Positions 1 through 8,882 of a stretch of 64,000 nucleotides of DNA are shown one piece after another. Within the stretch, counting starts at the first letter, position 1; every line of letters starts with the position of its first letter. The stretch is from NCBI RefSeq assembly GCF_041595635.1, contig NZ_JBFHJW010000009.1, positions 1-64,000 on the forward strand. Direction: 5' to 3'. The notes beneath the pieces are model-generated. The model was given only the letters and a program-made list of their open reading frames with translations, was not told the origin of the DNA and made no database searches. The position numbers and the translations under genes were made by a program. Source of the DNA: Labilibaculum sp041595635. Its GTDB lineage: Bacteria; Bacteroidota; Bacteroidia; Bacteroidales; Marinifilaceae.

Positions 1-95
1 ACTCAATTGATTATCCAAATAATGGATTCATTTTGGCTATTGGTGAAGATGAGATGGAAGTTAATGATAATATGGTGCAAAATGATGGCTATTAA
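1..95 (+). CDS. C-terminal end of an unidentified protein (5' partial)
   Basis: The frame starting at base 3 is open from the window edge to a TAA at 93-95 and ends with residues DGY. About 30 residues are visible, acidic and Asn-rich, with no recognisable motif. A strong rho-independent terminator lies 25 bases downstream, which supports this being the true 3' end of a gene. The function cannot be judged from the fragment. Confidence 0.55.
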   Translation, partial: SIDYPNNGFILAIGEDEMEVNDNMVQNDGY

Positions 96-119
96 AAGCT
101 GTAAATAGTTAGTAAAGAT

Positions 120-149
120 AAAAGCCCTGCCCACTGGGTGGGGCTTTTT
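120..149 (+). terminator. Rho-independent terminator
   Basis: The arm AAAGCCCTGCCC pairs with GGGTGGGGCTTT (two G-T wobbles) around a 3-base loop, followed by T5. It sits just after the partial gene at the window start and insulates the downstream regulator. Confidence 0.85.
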
Positions 150-297
150 CATCCCTTATAAATTAGTTTGTTATTTTTGCTGTCAGGATTTTGTTAAATT
201 CATAGATAATTTAACCTTCTCAACTAAAACAACGAATTTTAACGAAGTATATTCTTACAAATTAATAATGAATTTATAGGTACAGAAACACATAATT

Positions 298-954
298 ATG
301 AAAGAACAAGAAATAAACCCTGCTTTAAAGCCATATGTCTCAGTTGCAAATATGATCGGATCTAGTTTTGGGAATAATTGTGAAGTTATTCTTCACGATT
401 TGTCCATCCCTCAAAAATCAGTGGTTTATGTGGTTAATGGACATGTTACTGGGCGTAAAGTAGGACAGCCTTTCGATCATCTCTTGAGTATAGTCTTATC
501 ATCAAAAGATTTTAAGGATGATTATCTTTCAAATTATGAAACAGATACAGCCGATGGAAGGAAAATTAAAGCTTCTACCGCATTTATTAGAGACGATAAA
601 AATTATGTTATTGGAGCTTTGTGCATCAATTACGATATCTCAATGATGGAATCCATTCAGACCTTTATTAATGATTTTAAGTTAACCGCGGCAACTATCG
701 AAAGAGAATCAAAACCAGATGCTTACGAAAGTGTTACGGATACAACTAACCAATTAATTAAGCGAATTATAGGAAATGCAGACATCAAGTGTCTGAAGAG
801 AAAAGGGAAAATTTCCCTTATTCAATTCATGAAAGAAAAAGGTGTTTTTCAGATAAAAGGCTCCATTGACATGGTTGCCGAATTAATGAATATCTCGAAA
901 GTTACTGTTTATAGCTATCTCGACGAAGTGAAAAAAGAGAAAGTAAAAGTATAA
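298..954 (+). CDS. YheO-type PAS domain transcriptional regulator
   Basis: A 218-residue protein with the layout of the YheO family. Residues about 10-125 form a YheO-like PAS domain (the CEVILHDL segment near 28-35 and VIGALCINYD near 104-113 are typical). Residues about 150-215 form an HTH_22 DNA-binding domain with the helix-turn-helix around AELMNISKVTVYSYL. Family members sense small ligands and control adjacent catabolic genes. It lies 20 bases upstream of, and in the same direction as, three secreted hydrolases, so it is the likely local regulator of that locus. The start is the ATG at 298. The ligand cannot be read from the sequence. Confidence 0.85.
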   Translation: MKEQEINPALKPYVSVANMIGSSFGNNCEVILHDLSIPQKSVVYVVNGHVTGRKVGQPFDHLLSIVLSSKDFKDDYLSNYETDTADGRKIKASTAFIRDDKNYVIGALCINYDISMMESIQTFINDFKLTAATIERESKPDAYESVTDTTNQLIKRIIGNADIKCLKRKGKISLIQFMKEKGVFQIKGSIDMVAELMNISKVTVYSYLDEVKKEKVKV

Positions 955-974
955 ATCAAAAAATAATTCATAAA

Positions 975-2492
975 ATGAAAAAACAAATATTGTTTTTGAT
1001 GCTGATACTTGGTATTAGTTGCATATCTCATGCACAAAAAACATCATTTCACACTTCAAAAGCCCCAGCTCCTGAAGCTGGAACTATGTTTATTTATCCG
1101 GAGCGGATCCATTTAGAAAATGGGGATTTTTATAATGCCGAACGAGCAAGCATGTTTGTGCCTCTTAATCGATCTGTTGAAAATAGTGATGTAATATCAT
1201 TAGATGTATATCGTTTTAAAGCAACTGAAAAAGCAGATCCGAATACTCCACCTATATTTTTTCTTCATGGAGGGCCTAATTTTCTAGGATTAGAAGATAT
1301 GCTGGACGAACCTGGTTTTTTTGAAAAAAGATGGAAGTTCATGCTAGATGTTGCCGATGTTGTTGTGGTAAGTCAACGTGGAATTGGTCCATCAAAACCA
1401 ACAACCCTAATCGAGAATAAAATTCCGGCTTTATCTCCTGATAAGGCTTACAATGAAGAAGAGGCAGTTGAGCAACTTCAAACTATGCTTACCAAGGGAA
1501 GAAAAACATGGGAAGACCTAGGGGTTGACCTTAACGGATTTACTGTATTTGAAGCGGATGAAGATATTAATGACGTGAGAAAAGCTTTTGGCTATGATAA
1601 AATTACGATTTGGGGCGGAAGTTTCGGATCGCATTGGGGAATGACATTAATGCGTTCACATCCTGAAATCATCGAGAGAGCCATCTTAAGAGGTATGGAA
1701 GGGGTAGATCATACCTATGATCACCCTGGACACACATGGAATGTGTACAAACGTATGGCTAAAGAAGCAGAAAGTTCTGAAGAGCTAAAAGGATACATTC
1801 CTGAATGTGGACTTATTAGAGCGGTAGAAATTATCGTAGAACGTCTTACTGAAAATCCTGTAACTGTAAAAGTTAAAAATCCTGTTACCAATAAAATGCA
1901 AAAAGTTTTATTTGATGGACATTCGGCTAAACAACTTTCTCGTGGATATTCAAATAGCTTAGAAGCATGGCCATCGGATATTATCACCATGTATAATGGA
2001 GATTTTACAAAAGCTGCTGAAAAAGCGGTGAAAAAATATAATAATAGTGGACGTAGTTTTAAAACTGCAAGTTACTATATGCTAGATTGTGGTTCTGGAA
2101 TTACCGCGGAACGACTAAAAGAATATATGGCAGATCCTGCTAATAAAGTTCTTGAAACAGGTTGGGGATATAGAAATGGTTGTCCTTGTTGGGAAAGTGA
2201 TAATGGGGATGAATTCAGAACAAATTTTGAGACAAATATTCCTACTTTAATTGTTCAGGGTACTTGGGACAGAAGTACTCCCTATGAGAATGCTCTTGAG
2301 TTAGCACCTTACTTTAAAGATTTAAAGTTTGTTACCTTAAAACGAGGACCTCATGGAGCAATTCGAGCCGCTTATGATTATTCAGAAGAATTTAAAGCAG
2401 GAATTTTGAAATTTGCCGAAAGTGGTGATAGTTCTGGTTTGGATGACGAAATGGAGCTTCCTAAGTTAAAGTGGGTTATCCCCGAAAAATAA
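975..2492 (+). CDS. Secreted alpha/beta hydrolase, S33/TAP-like (paralogue 1 of 3)
   Basis: 505 residues with a Sec signal peptide (hydrophobic core 5-17, cleavage likely after SHA). It has the alpha/beta hydrolase fold: oxyanion motif HGGP at 98-101, nucleophile elbow GGSFGS with Ser216, Asp432 in GTWDRSTP and His460 in RGPHG, which make a complete Ser-Asp-His triad. The long lid and TAP-like C-terminal region resemble prolyl/tripeptidyl aminopeptidases of family S33, so a periplasmic exopeptidase or esterase is likely; the substrate is unknown. A conserved CxCW motif (Cys403, Cys405) plus Cys372 recur in all three copies. It is the first of three tandem copies that share most of their residues by eye. 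Confidence 0.85.
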   Translation: MKKQILFLMLILGISCISHAQKTSFHTSKAPAPEAGTMFIYPERIHLENGDFYNAERASMFVPLNRSVENSDVISLDVYRFKATEKADPNTPPIFFLHGGPNFLGLEDMLDEPGFFEKRWKFMLDVADVVVVSQRGIGPSKPTTLIENKIPALSPDKAYNEEEAVEQLQTMLTKGRKTWEDLGVDLNGFTVFEADEDINDVRKAFGYDKITIWGGSFGSHWGMTLMRSHPEIIERAILRGMEGVDHTYDHPGHTWNVYKRMAKEAESSEELKGYIPECGLIRAVEIIVERLTENPVTVKVKNPVTNKMQKVLFDGHSAKQLSRGYSNSLEAWPSDIITMYNGDFTKAAEKAVKKYNNSGRSFKTASYYMLDCGSGITAERLKEYMADPANKVLETGWGYRNGCPCWESDNGDEFRTNFETNIPTLIVQGTWDRSTPYENALELAPYFKDLKFVTLKRGPHGAIRAAYDYSEEFKAGILKFAESGDSSGLDDEMELPKLKWVIPEK

Positions 2493-2508
2493 TACAAGAT
2501 TAAAGATG

Positions 2509-2534
2509 CGCTCCTGAGTTGATAACTAGGGGCG
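2509..2534 (+). other. Intercistronic hairpin between hydrolase copies 1 and 2
   Basis: CGCTCCT (2509-2515) pairs with AGGGGCG (2528-2534), with an inner AGTT/AACT stem and a GAT loop. No clear T-tract follows, so it is more likely a weak terminator or mRNA-processing/stabilising hairpin than a full stop. This is inference from base pairing only. Confidence 0.35.
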
Positions 2535-2567
2535 TGTTGTTTATATAATCACCTAAATGTAGAGAGA

Positions 2568-4091
2568 ATGCACCAAGTAAAATATATGTTATGTATTATC
2601 CTAATCTTTAGTAGTAGTACTTTAGTATTTTCTCAAAAGACCACATTTCATACAGCAAAAGCATCAGCTCCTGAAGCTGGAAGCATATTTATTTTTCCGG
2701 AGAGAATTCTTCTGGAAGATGGTAGTTTTTTTAATGCTGAAAGAGCTAGCATGTTCGTTCCCATCAATCGTTCGGAAAAAAACAGCGATGTTATTTCATT
2801 GGATGTTTATCGTTTTAAAGCTTCCGAAAAAGCAAATCCTGATACTCCTCCTATATTTTTTCTTCATGGTGGACCTGCTTTCCAGGGACTTGAATCCGCA
2901 TTTAGTGTGCCGGGAACTTTTGAGAAGTACTGGCAATTTATGACCGATGTGGCCGATGTTGTAGTTGTGAGTCAGCGTGGAATTGGGACTTCGAAACCAA
3001 CCACTATTATTGAAAGCAAAAAACCTTCTACAACCTTTGATAAAGCCTATAACGAAGAAGCTGAAATAGAAGCACTACAGAAAAAACTTACAAGTGAACG
3101 AAAAGTTTGGGAAGACTTTGGTATTGATTTAAAAGGGTTCACAGTGCTAGAAGCTGCCGAAGATATAAATGACGTAAGAAAAGCATTGGGTTACGATAAG
3201 ATTACTTTGTGGGGTGGTAGTTTTGGTTCGCACTGGGGAATGACACTTATGCGTCAACATCCCGAAATTATTGAGCGGGCCATTTTAAGAGGAATGGAAG
3301 GAGTTGACCACACTTACGATCATCCCGGACACACCTGGAATGCTTACAAAAGAATAGCCGAAGAAGCCGAAAATTCGTCAGAATTAAAAGGTTTGATTCC
3401 TGAAGGAGGACTGATTGCTGCCGCCGAAACCATTGTAAAAAGACTAAGTGAAAACCCGGTAACAGTTGAGGTTGAAAATCAATATACCGGAAAAACAGAG
3501 AAGGTACTAATTGATGAGCATTGGGCGAAGCAGTTTTCCAGAGGGTATACCAGTAGAAGTGAAGCTACTTGGCCGGCAGATATCATTACCATGTATAATG
3601 GTGATTTTTCAAAAGCGGCACTAAAAATTATTGAAAAAGCCTACAAGCAAAATTCCCGCCCCTTAACGGCCAGCTATTACATGCTCGATTGTGGCTCAGG
3701 AATTACTCCGGAACGTTTAAAGGAACATTTGGCCGATCCGGCAACCAGGGTGCTTGAATACGAATGGGACTATAGAAATGCCTGCCCTTGCTGGGATAGC
3801 GATTTGGGTAACGAATTCCGTACAAATTTTGAAACCGAAATTCCAACTGTAATTGTTCAGGGAACCTGGGACAGAAGTACACCCTACGAAAATGCCCTGG
3901 AACTGATGCCATATTTTAGGAACCTGAAGTTTGTTCACCTAAAACGCGGACCGCATGGCGCCATAAGAGCTGCCTACCTCTATTCTGCTGAATTTAAAAA
4001 GGCGCTTTTGAAATTTGCCGAATGTGGCGATAGTTCAGATTTAAAAGACCATATGGAATTACCAAAGGTAAAATGGGTGGTACCGGAGTAA
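2568..4091 (+). CDS. Secreted alpha/beta hydrolase, S33/TAP-like (paralogue 2 of 3)
   Basis: 507 residues, closely related along its whole length to the preceding gene. It has a signal peptide (cleavage probably after LVFS), the HGGP oxyanion motif, GGSFGSHWG with the nucleophilic Ser, GTWDRSTP with the acidic residue and RGPHGA with the catalytic His. The ACPCW motif and MLDCGSG are retained. Compared with copy 1 it uses more C/G at third positions, so the duplication is not recent. It lies 75 bases after copy 1 and 46 bases before copy 3, consistent with one transcript. Periplasmic peptidase or esterase activity is inferred; the substrate is unknown. Confidence 0.85.
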   Translation: MHQVKYMLCIILIFSSSTLVFSQKTTFHTAKASAPEAGSIFIFPERILLEDGSFFNAERASMFVPINRSEKNSDVISLDVYRFKASEKANPDTPPIFFLHGGPAFQGLESAFSVPGTFEKYWQFMTDVADVVVVSQRGIGTSKPTTIIESKKPSTTFDKAYNEEAEIEALQKKLTSERKVWEDFGIDLKGFTVLEAAEDINDVRKALGYDKITLWGGSFGSHWGMTLMRQHPEIIERAILRGMEGVDHTYDHPGHTWNAYKRIAEEAENSSELKGLIPEGGLIAAAETIVKRLSENPVTVEVENQYTGKTEKVLIDEHWAKQFSRGYTSRSEATWPADIITMYNGDFSKAALKIIEKAYKQNSRPLTASYYMLDCGSGITPERLKEHLADPATRVLEYEWDYRNACPCWDSDLGNEFRTNFETEIPTVIVQGTWDRSTPYENALELMPYFRNLKFVHLKRGPHGAIRAAYLYSAEFKKALLKFAECGDSSDLKDHMELPKVKWVVPE

Positions 4092-4137
4092 ATAAAAGCT
4101 TGTAAAGAAGAACAGAACAGTAAAAAAACAAATCATT

Positions 4138-5667
4138 ATGATTTCAAAAAAAATAGCACTATTAATTGGATTGGTATTTTGTTTGGGGGCTGTAAGTAAA
4201 GCTCAAAACCTTACCATACACACTGCAGTTGCGCCTGCACCTAAAGCAGGTACAATGTTTATTTTTCCGGAAAGAATGTTGTTGCCCGATGGTGAATTAC
4301 TGACTGCGGAAAGAGCAACGATGTTTGTTCCCTTAAATCGTTCGAATAAAAATACGGATGTGATTGGCCTTGATGTTTATCGTTTCCAGCGTAATGAAAA
4401 AGCAAATCCGGAAACGCCACCAATTTTCTTTCTTCATGGTGGGCCAAGTTTTCAAGGCGTGCCATCTCGGTTAACATCGCTGGATGCTTTTCAGAAAAAA
4501 TACGGTTACCTGTTAGATGTGTCTGATGTTGTAATTGTTAGTCAACGAGGAATTGGTACTTCAATGCCAAAAACTATTGTAAATAAAAACGATTACAAAA
4601 CAGCGCCAGACGAAGCGTACAATGAGGAAAAAGCCGTTGCACACCTAAAAGAATTGCTTACAAAAGAACGTCAGGTTTGGGAAGATTTTGGGGTAGATTT
4701 AAAAGGCTTTACTGTCTTAGAAGCTGCCGAAGATATTAACGACGTTCGAAAAGCATTGGGCTACGATAAAATTTCGCTGGCGGGCGGAAGTTTTGGTTCG
4801 CATTGGGGGTTTACGCTAATGCGTGAACATCCGGAAATAATTTCGCGTGTTGTGTTTACAGGTTGCGAAGGTCCAGACCATACCTACGATGATCCTGGTT
4901 ACGCATGGAACGTTTTTAAAAGAATGGCCGAAGAAGCCGAAGAAGCGGAAGAATTGAAAGGCTTAATTCCGGAAGGTGGTTTAGTGGCTGCTGTAAAAAC
5001 AATTATCAAGCGTGCAAAAGAAAAACCTTTTACCGTAGAAGTAACAAATCCTGCTACTAATAAAGTTCAAAAAGTACTTATTGATGAGCACGTGGCTAAA
5101 AAATTAGCGAGAGGTTATTCAAACGACTATACAGCATGGCCGGCAGATATTATCAAACTTTATAATGGAGAATTTGATGAAGCTGCCAAATCTATTGTAG
5201 ATAAATACAACAAAGGAACGGCTAAATATAGAACAGCAAGTTACTTTATGCTCGATTGTGGTTCTGGAATTACTCCCGGGAGATTGGCGAAACAGTTAGC
5301 CGATCCAGCCAATGAAATTCTCGGAAAAATGAATTGGAATTACATTAAAGGCTGCGATTGTTGGGACAGCGATTTGGGAAATGATTTCCGCCAAAATTTC
5401 GAGTCGGAGATTCCAATTGTAATTATTCATGGTACCTGGGATAGAAGTACTCCTTTGGAAAATGCACAAGAGCTGGTGCCTTACTTTAAAAATGCAACTT
5501 TTATTCCGCTAAAACGTGGCCCACATGATTCTTTAAGTGCAGGAATAGATGTTTCAAAAGAATTTAAAACGGCTCTACTGAAATTTCTTGAAACAGGAGA
5601 TGCTTCAGGAATAGATACGAATATGGAGCTTCCTCCTGTAAAATGGATAGTACCCGAATTGAAGTAG
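4138..5667 (+). CDS. Secreted alpha/beta hydrolase, S33/TAP-like (paralogue 3 of 3)
   Basis: 509 residues, the most divergent of the three tandem copies. It has a signal peptide (cleavage near AVSKA). Catalytic elements are all present: HGGP, GGSFGSHWG, GTWDRSTP and RGPHDS. The cysteine motif is CDCW instead of CPCW, and the region after the nucleophile differs (VVFTGCEGPDH in place of AILRGMEGVDH), so the acyl pocket may have a different specificity. Divergence within a tandem array suggests the copies handle different parts of one substrate family. The gene ends inside the longest possible open frame of the next gene, whose true start is downstream. Confidence 0.85.
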   Translation: MISKKIALLIGLVFCLGAVSKAQNLTIHTAVAPAPKAGTMFIFPERMLLPDGELLTAERATMFVPLNRSNKNTDVIGLDVYRFQRNEKANPETPPIFFLHGGPSFQGVPSRLTSLDAFQKKYGYLLDVSDVVIVSQRGIGTSMPKTIVNKNDYKTAPDEAYNEEKAVAHLKELLTKERQVWEDFGVDLKGFTVLEAAEDINDVRKALGYDKISLAGGSFGSHWGFTLMREHPEIISRVVFTGCEGPDHTYDDPGYAWNVFKRMAEEAEEAEELKGLIPEGGLVAAVKTIIKRAKEKPFTVEVTNPATNKVQKVLIDEHVAKKLARGYSNDYTAWPADIIKLYNGEFDEAAKSIVDKYNKGTAKYRTASYFMLDCGSGITPGRLAKQLADPANEILGKMNWNYIKGCDCWDSDLGNDFRQNFESEIPIVIIHGTWDRSTPLENAQELVPYFKNATFIPLKRGPHDSLSAGIDVSKEFKTALLKFLETGDASGIDTNMELPPVKWIVPELK

Positions 5668-5735
5668 TTTTTTTGAGAAAAAATAGAATATCTAATCTTC
5701 ATAAATTAGTTTTAATTGTTAAACAATGCCTTAGT

Positions 5736-8700
5736 ATGAAAAGTACCAATATTTCAAAAATGAATAAGGTTCTGAAGGCTACTCATAGAATGAGTGGGAT
5801 ATTTATTCCACTCATTTTTCTTTTTGTAGCGCAGTCTTTATATGCCCAAAATACAAGTGAGGAAATCAATTCTGATTTATTTAAAAATCTGGAATGGACG
5901 AATATAGGACCTAAGCGGGGAGGTAGATCCATTGCTGCAGCTGGTAGTTCGAAACGACCAAACGAATATTATTTTGGTGCTACCGGTGGTGGTTTATGGA
6001 AAACTGTTGATGGTGGAAATTCCTGGAATCCGGTAACCGACGGAAAAATAAACAGTTCTTCAGTTGGTGCACTTGCTGTTTGTCAGTCTAACCCTGATAT
6101 TGTTTACATGGGAATGGGGGAAGCTCAGCTGCGCCAGAATGTATTGCAGGGAGATGGAGTTTATAAAACTACCGATGGAGGAGAAACCTGGGAACATTTA
6201 GGATTGGAAGAAACACAGACCATAAGTCGTGTTCGAATTCATCCTACCGATCCCAATCGTGTATATGTTGCAGCACTTGGTCATCCTTTTGGTGAAAATA
6301 AAGAAAGAGGAATTTATCGAACGAAAGATGGTGGTGAATCATGGGAACAGGTTCTTTTTAAGGATAATAAAACAGGTGCTATTGATTTGTCTATGGATCC
6401 CAATAATCCTGATGTGTTGTATGCAACCATGTGGGAGGTTTATCGCAAGCCATGGCTTCTTTGGAGTGGTGGCGAAGGTTCTGGTTTATACAAATCGGTT
6501 GATGGTGGAGATACCTGGACCGAACTAACCAGAAAACCAGGTTTACCTAAAGGTATTTGGGGAAAAAGTACGGTTTCTGTTTCTGGTGCCGATTCCAATC
6601 GCGTTTATGTAAATATTGAAGCCGAGAACGGTGGTTTGTATCGTTCCGATGATGGTGGAGAAACATTCGAATTAATTAATAATCATAGGGATTTGTGGCA
6701 GCGTGCCTTTTATTTCCTGCGTATTCAGGCCGATCCGGTTGACCGTGACCTAGTATATATTCTTAGCTTTAAATTGATTAAATCGGAAGATGGCGGAAAA
6801 ACTTTCCACTATTTACCACCTAGTCATAACGATCATCATGATTTATGGATTGACCCCGAAAATCCGAAACGTATGATTAATGCCAATGATGGTGGAGCTG
6901 TGGTTTCTGTAACTGGCGGTCAAACCTGGACGGGTTTTCGTTATGCAACTGCTCAAATGTATCGCTTGAGCGTTACCAACGATTTTCCTTATCACGTAGC
7001 AGGGGGGCAGCAGGATAATTCTACTGCAGTTGTTCCCTCTGATGGAGGTTTCCTTAGAAACATGAGAATAGCACCAGGCGAAATGATGTATGCTGCCGGC
7101 GGAGGTGAGAATGGTTTTGTAGTTCAACATCCAACGAAATTGAATATTTTTTATTCTGGAAAAACAAATGCTTTAGAACGATATGATAGAAATACGGGTC
7201 TGATTACCGATGTGCAACCTTTCCCAAGAATTGTTATGGGAGAAGCTGCTAAAGTAATGCCGGAACGTTGGAATTGGAATTATCCGATTGTTGTATCAAG
7301 TGCCGAACCTGATGCTTTATTTGTTGGTTCGCAGTACCTTTGGAAATCAAAAGATGAAGGAAAGACCTGGGAAAAAATTAGTCCCGATCTTACCCGCGCT
7401 GATGAAGTAACCATGGGTGATTCAGGTGGTCCGATTGTTTTTGATCAGGATGGTCCTGAAATATATGCGACTATTTATAGCATTGAGCCTTCTCCTCTTA
7501 AAAAAGAAGTTATCTGGGTAGGTTCTGATGATGGATATATTAACCTAACGCGCGATGGCGGTAAAACATGGGTGAATGTAACGCCTGAAGGTTTACCAAA
7601 AGATAGTAAAGTAAGTGGAATAAAAGCATCTTATCATAATGCCGCAGTAGCTTACGCAACAGCGCGTAGATACGAAATGGATGATCGAAATCCGTATGTA
7701 TATAAAACGGAAGATTACGGAAAAAGCTGGACTAAGATTGTGAGTGGAATTAAACCAAATGATTTTGGTCATTCTATTACTGAAGATCCAGTAAAAGAAG
7801 GCTTGGTTTATTTGGGAACAGAAAATGGCGTTTATGTTTCTTTCAACGGAGGCAGCAAATGGCAAAGTCTTTCGAATAATTTGCCGGTTACGCCCGTAAT
7901 GGGAATCGCGGTTAAGCAAAACGATCTTATTATTGCAACGCACGGTCGCTCGTTTTGGAAAATCCAAAATATTGAACTGCTTCGTCAGCTTTCCGAAGCA
8001 AACATCAGTAAGGAACAATTTCACTTGTTTACGCCGGCCAATGCAATCAGAAGAGCAACTCCAGCAACCATCGACTTCTTTGTTAAGGAAAAAGATAGTC
8101 AGGTAAAGCTCGATATTGTGGATGATAAAGGCGATTTTGTGCTTCAGGTAGTGGATGAAAAATTTACGAACTCAGGAATGTTCAGATTAAACTGGAACCT
8201 TCGCTACGAAGGCGCTACAAGTTTCGAAAATATTATTCTGGAAGGTGGTAAGCCAGACAGAGGACCGTGGGCTACTCCAGGAACTTATTCTGCAGTTTTA
8301 ACTGTAAACGGACAAACGCAAAGCGTGAAATTCGAAGTGGAAAAAGATCCTAGATTGACTGATGTTTCAGTTGAGGATATGAAAGCACAATTCGATTTGG
8401 CTGTGAAGATCAGAACTTGTGAGAGTGCAGCTAACGAAGCGGTAATCCTTTACAGAAAATTAAAATCGGATATCGAAAATAGTTTAGAATTGTCTGCGAA
8501 TAAAAGCCTTCAGAAGCAAGCGGCTTTATTTTTAGCAGATCTTACTTCGGTGGCCGATAAATTTTATCAGCTGAAAAATCAAAGTCCAAAAGATAAAATC
8601 GCATTTCCAATTCGTTTAAATGACCGTTTAACCGGATTGAGAAGTCATTTAGAAGTAGGTGACATGAGACCAACGGTAGCTTATTTGAAAGTGTACGACG

Positions 8701-8849
8701 AGCTTTCTGCAGAATTAAAAATGCACCTTGATGAGTTAACTGATGTTTTGGAATCTGATTTGCCAAAACTGAATAAAAAGCTGAATCAGTTAAACTTGAA
8801 GACTGTTAGTGCTGTTCAAACTAAGAATATGATCGAGTTTCAGGATTAA
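5736..8849 (+). CDS. Secreted Asp-box (BNR/VPS10-sortilin-like) beta-propeller protein
   Basis: About 1037 residues from the ATG at 5736; a second ATG at 5760 gives a more compact 30-residue signal peptide ending SLYAQ. The frame is open upstream to 5643, but that part overlaps the previous gene and is probably not translated. The mature protein carries about ten Asp-box motifs of the form DGGxTW (for example DGGNSW, DGGETW, DGGESW, DGGDTW, DGGKTW), typical of sortilin/VPS10 and BNR propellers. Residues from about 760 form a non-repeated C-terminal region with an immunoglobulin-like beta segment and then a helical segment. Such proteins are often annotated as glycosyl hydrolases, but no catalytic residues can be assigned; binding of peptide or glycan is equally possible. 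It sits between the hydrolase and sulfatase genes on the same strand. Confidence 0.8.
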   Translation: MKSTNISKMNKVLKATHRMSGIFIPLIFLFVAQSLYAQNTSEEINSDLFKNLEWTNIGPKRGGRSIAAAGSSKRPNEYYFGATGGGLWKTVDGGNSWNPVTDGKINSSSVGALAVCQSNPDIVYMGMGEAQLRQNVLQGDGVYKTTDGGETWEHLGLEETQTISRVRIHPTDPNRVYVAALGHPFGENKERGIYRTKDGGESWEQVLFKDNKTGAIDLSMDPNNPDVLYATMWEVYRKPWLLWSGGEGSGLYKSVDGGDTWTELTRKPGLPKGIWGKSTVSVSGADSNRVYVNIEAENGGLYRSDDGGETFELINNHRDLWQRAFYFLRIQADPVDRDLVYILSFKLIKSEDGGKTFHYLPPSHNDHHDLWIDPENPKRMINANDGGAVVSVTGGQTWTGFRYATAQMYRLSVTNDFPYHVAGGQQDNSTAVVPSDGGFLRNMRIAPGEMMYAAGGGENGFVVQHPTKLNIFYSGKTNALERYDRNTGLITDVQPFPRIVMGEAAKVMPERWNWNYPIVVSSAEPDALFVGSQYLWKSKDEGKTWEKISPDLTRADEVTMGDSGGPIVFDQDGPEIYATIYSIEPSPLKKEVIWVGSDDGYINLTRDGGKTWVNVTPEGLPKDSKVSGIKASYHNAAVAYATARRYEMDDRNPYVYKTEDYGKSWTKIVSGIKPNDFGHSITEDPVKEGLVYLGTENGVYVSFNGGSKWQSLSNNLPVTPVMGIAVKQNDLIIATHGRSFWKIQNIELLRQLSEANISKEQFHLFTPANAIRRATPATIDFFVKEKDSQVKLDIVDDKGDFVLQVVDEKFTNSGMFRLNWNLRYEGATSFENIILEGGKPDRGPWATPGTYSAVLTVNGQTQSVKFEVEKDPRLTDVSVEDMKAQFDLAVKIRTCESAANEAVILYRKLKSDIENSLELSANKSLQKQAALFLADLTSVADKFYQLKNQSPKDKIAFPIRLNDRLTGLRSHLEVGDMRPTVAYLKVYDELSAELKMHLDELTDVLESDLPKLNKKLNQLNLKTVSAVQTKNMIEFQD

Positions 8850-8882
8850 CAAGATTAAATGAATCAATAAACAGAAATAAAT

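Noticed and set aside
5643..5735. Upstream extension of the Asp-box protein to 5643
   Set aside because: It overlaps the end of the previous hydrolase by 25 bases, has no secretion-like character, and a proper signal peptide starts at 5736 or 5760.
7593..8024. 143-codon open frame antisense to the propeller gene
   Set aside because: It is a shadow of the coding strand with no family resemblance or regulatory signals.
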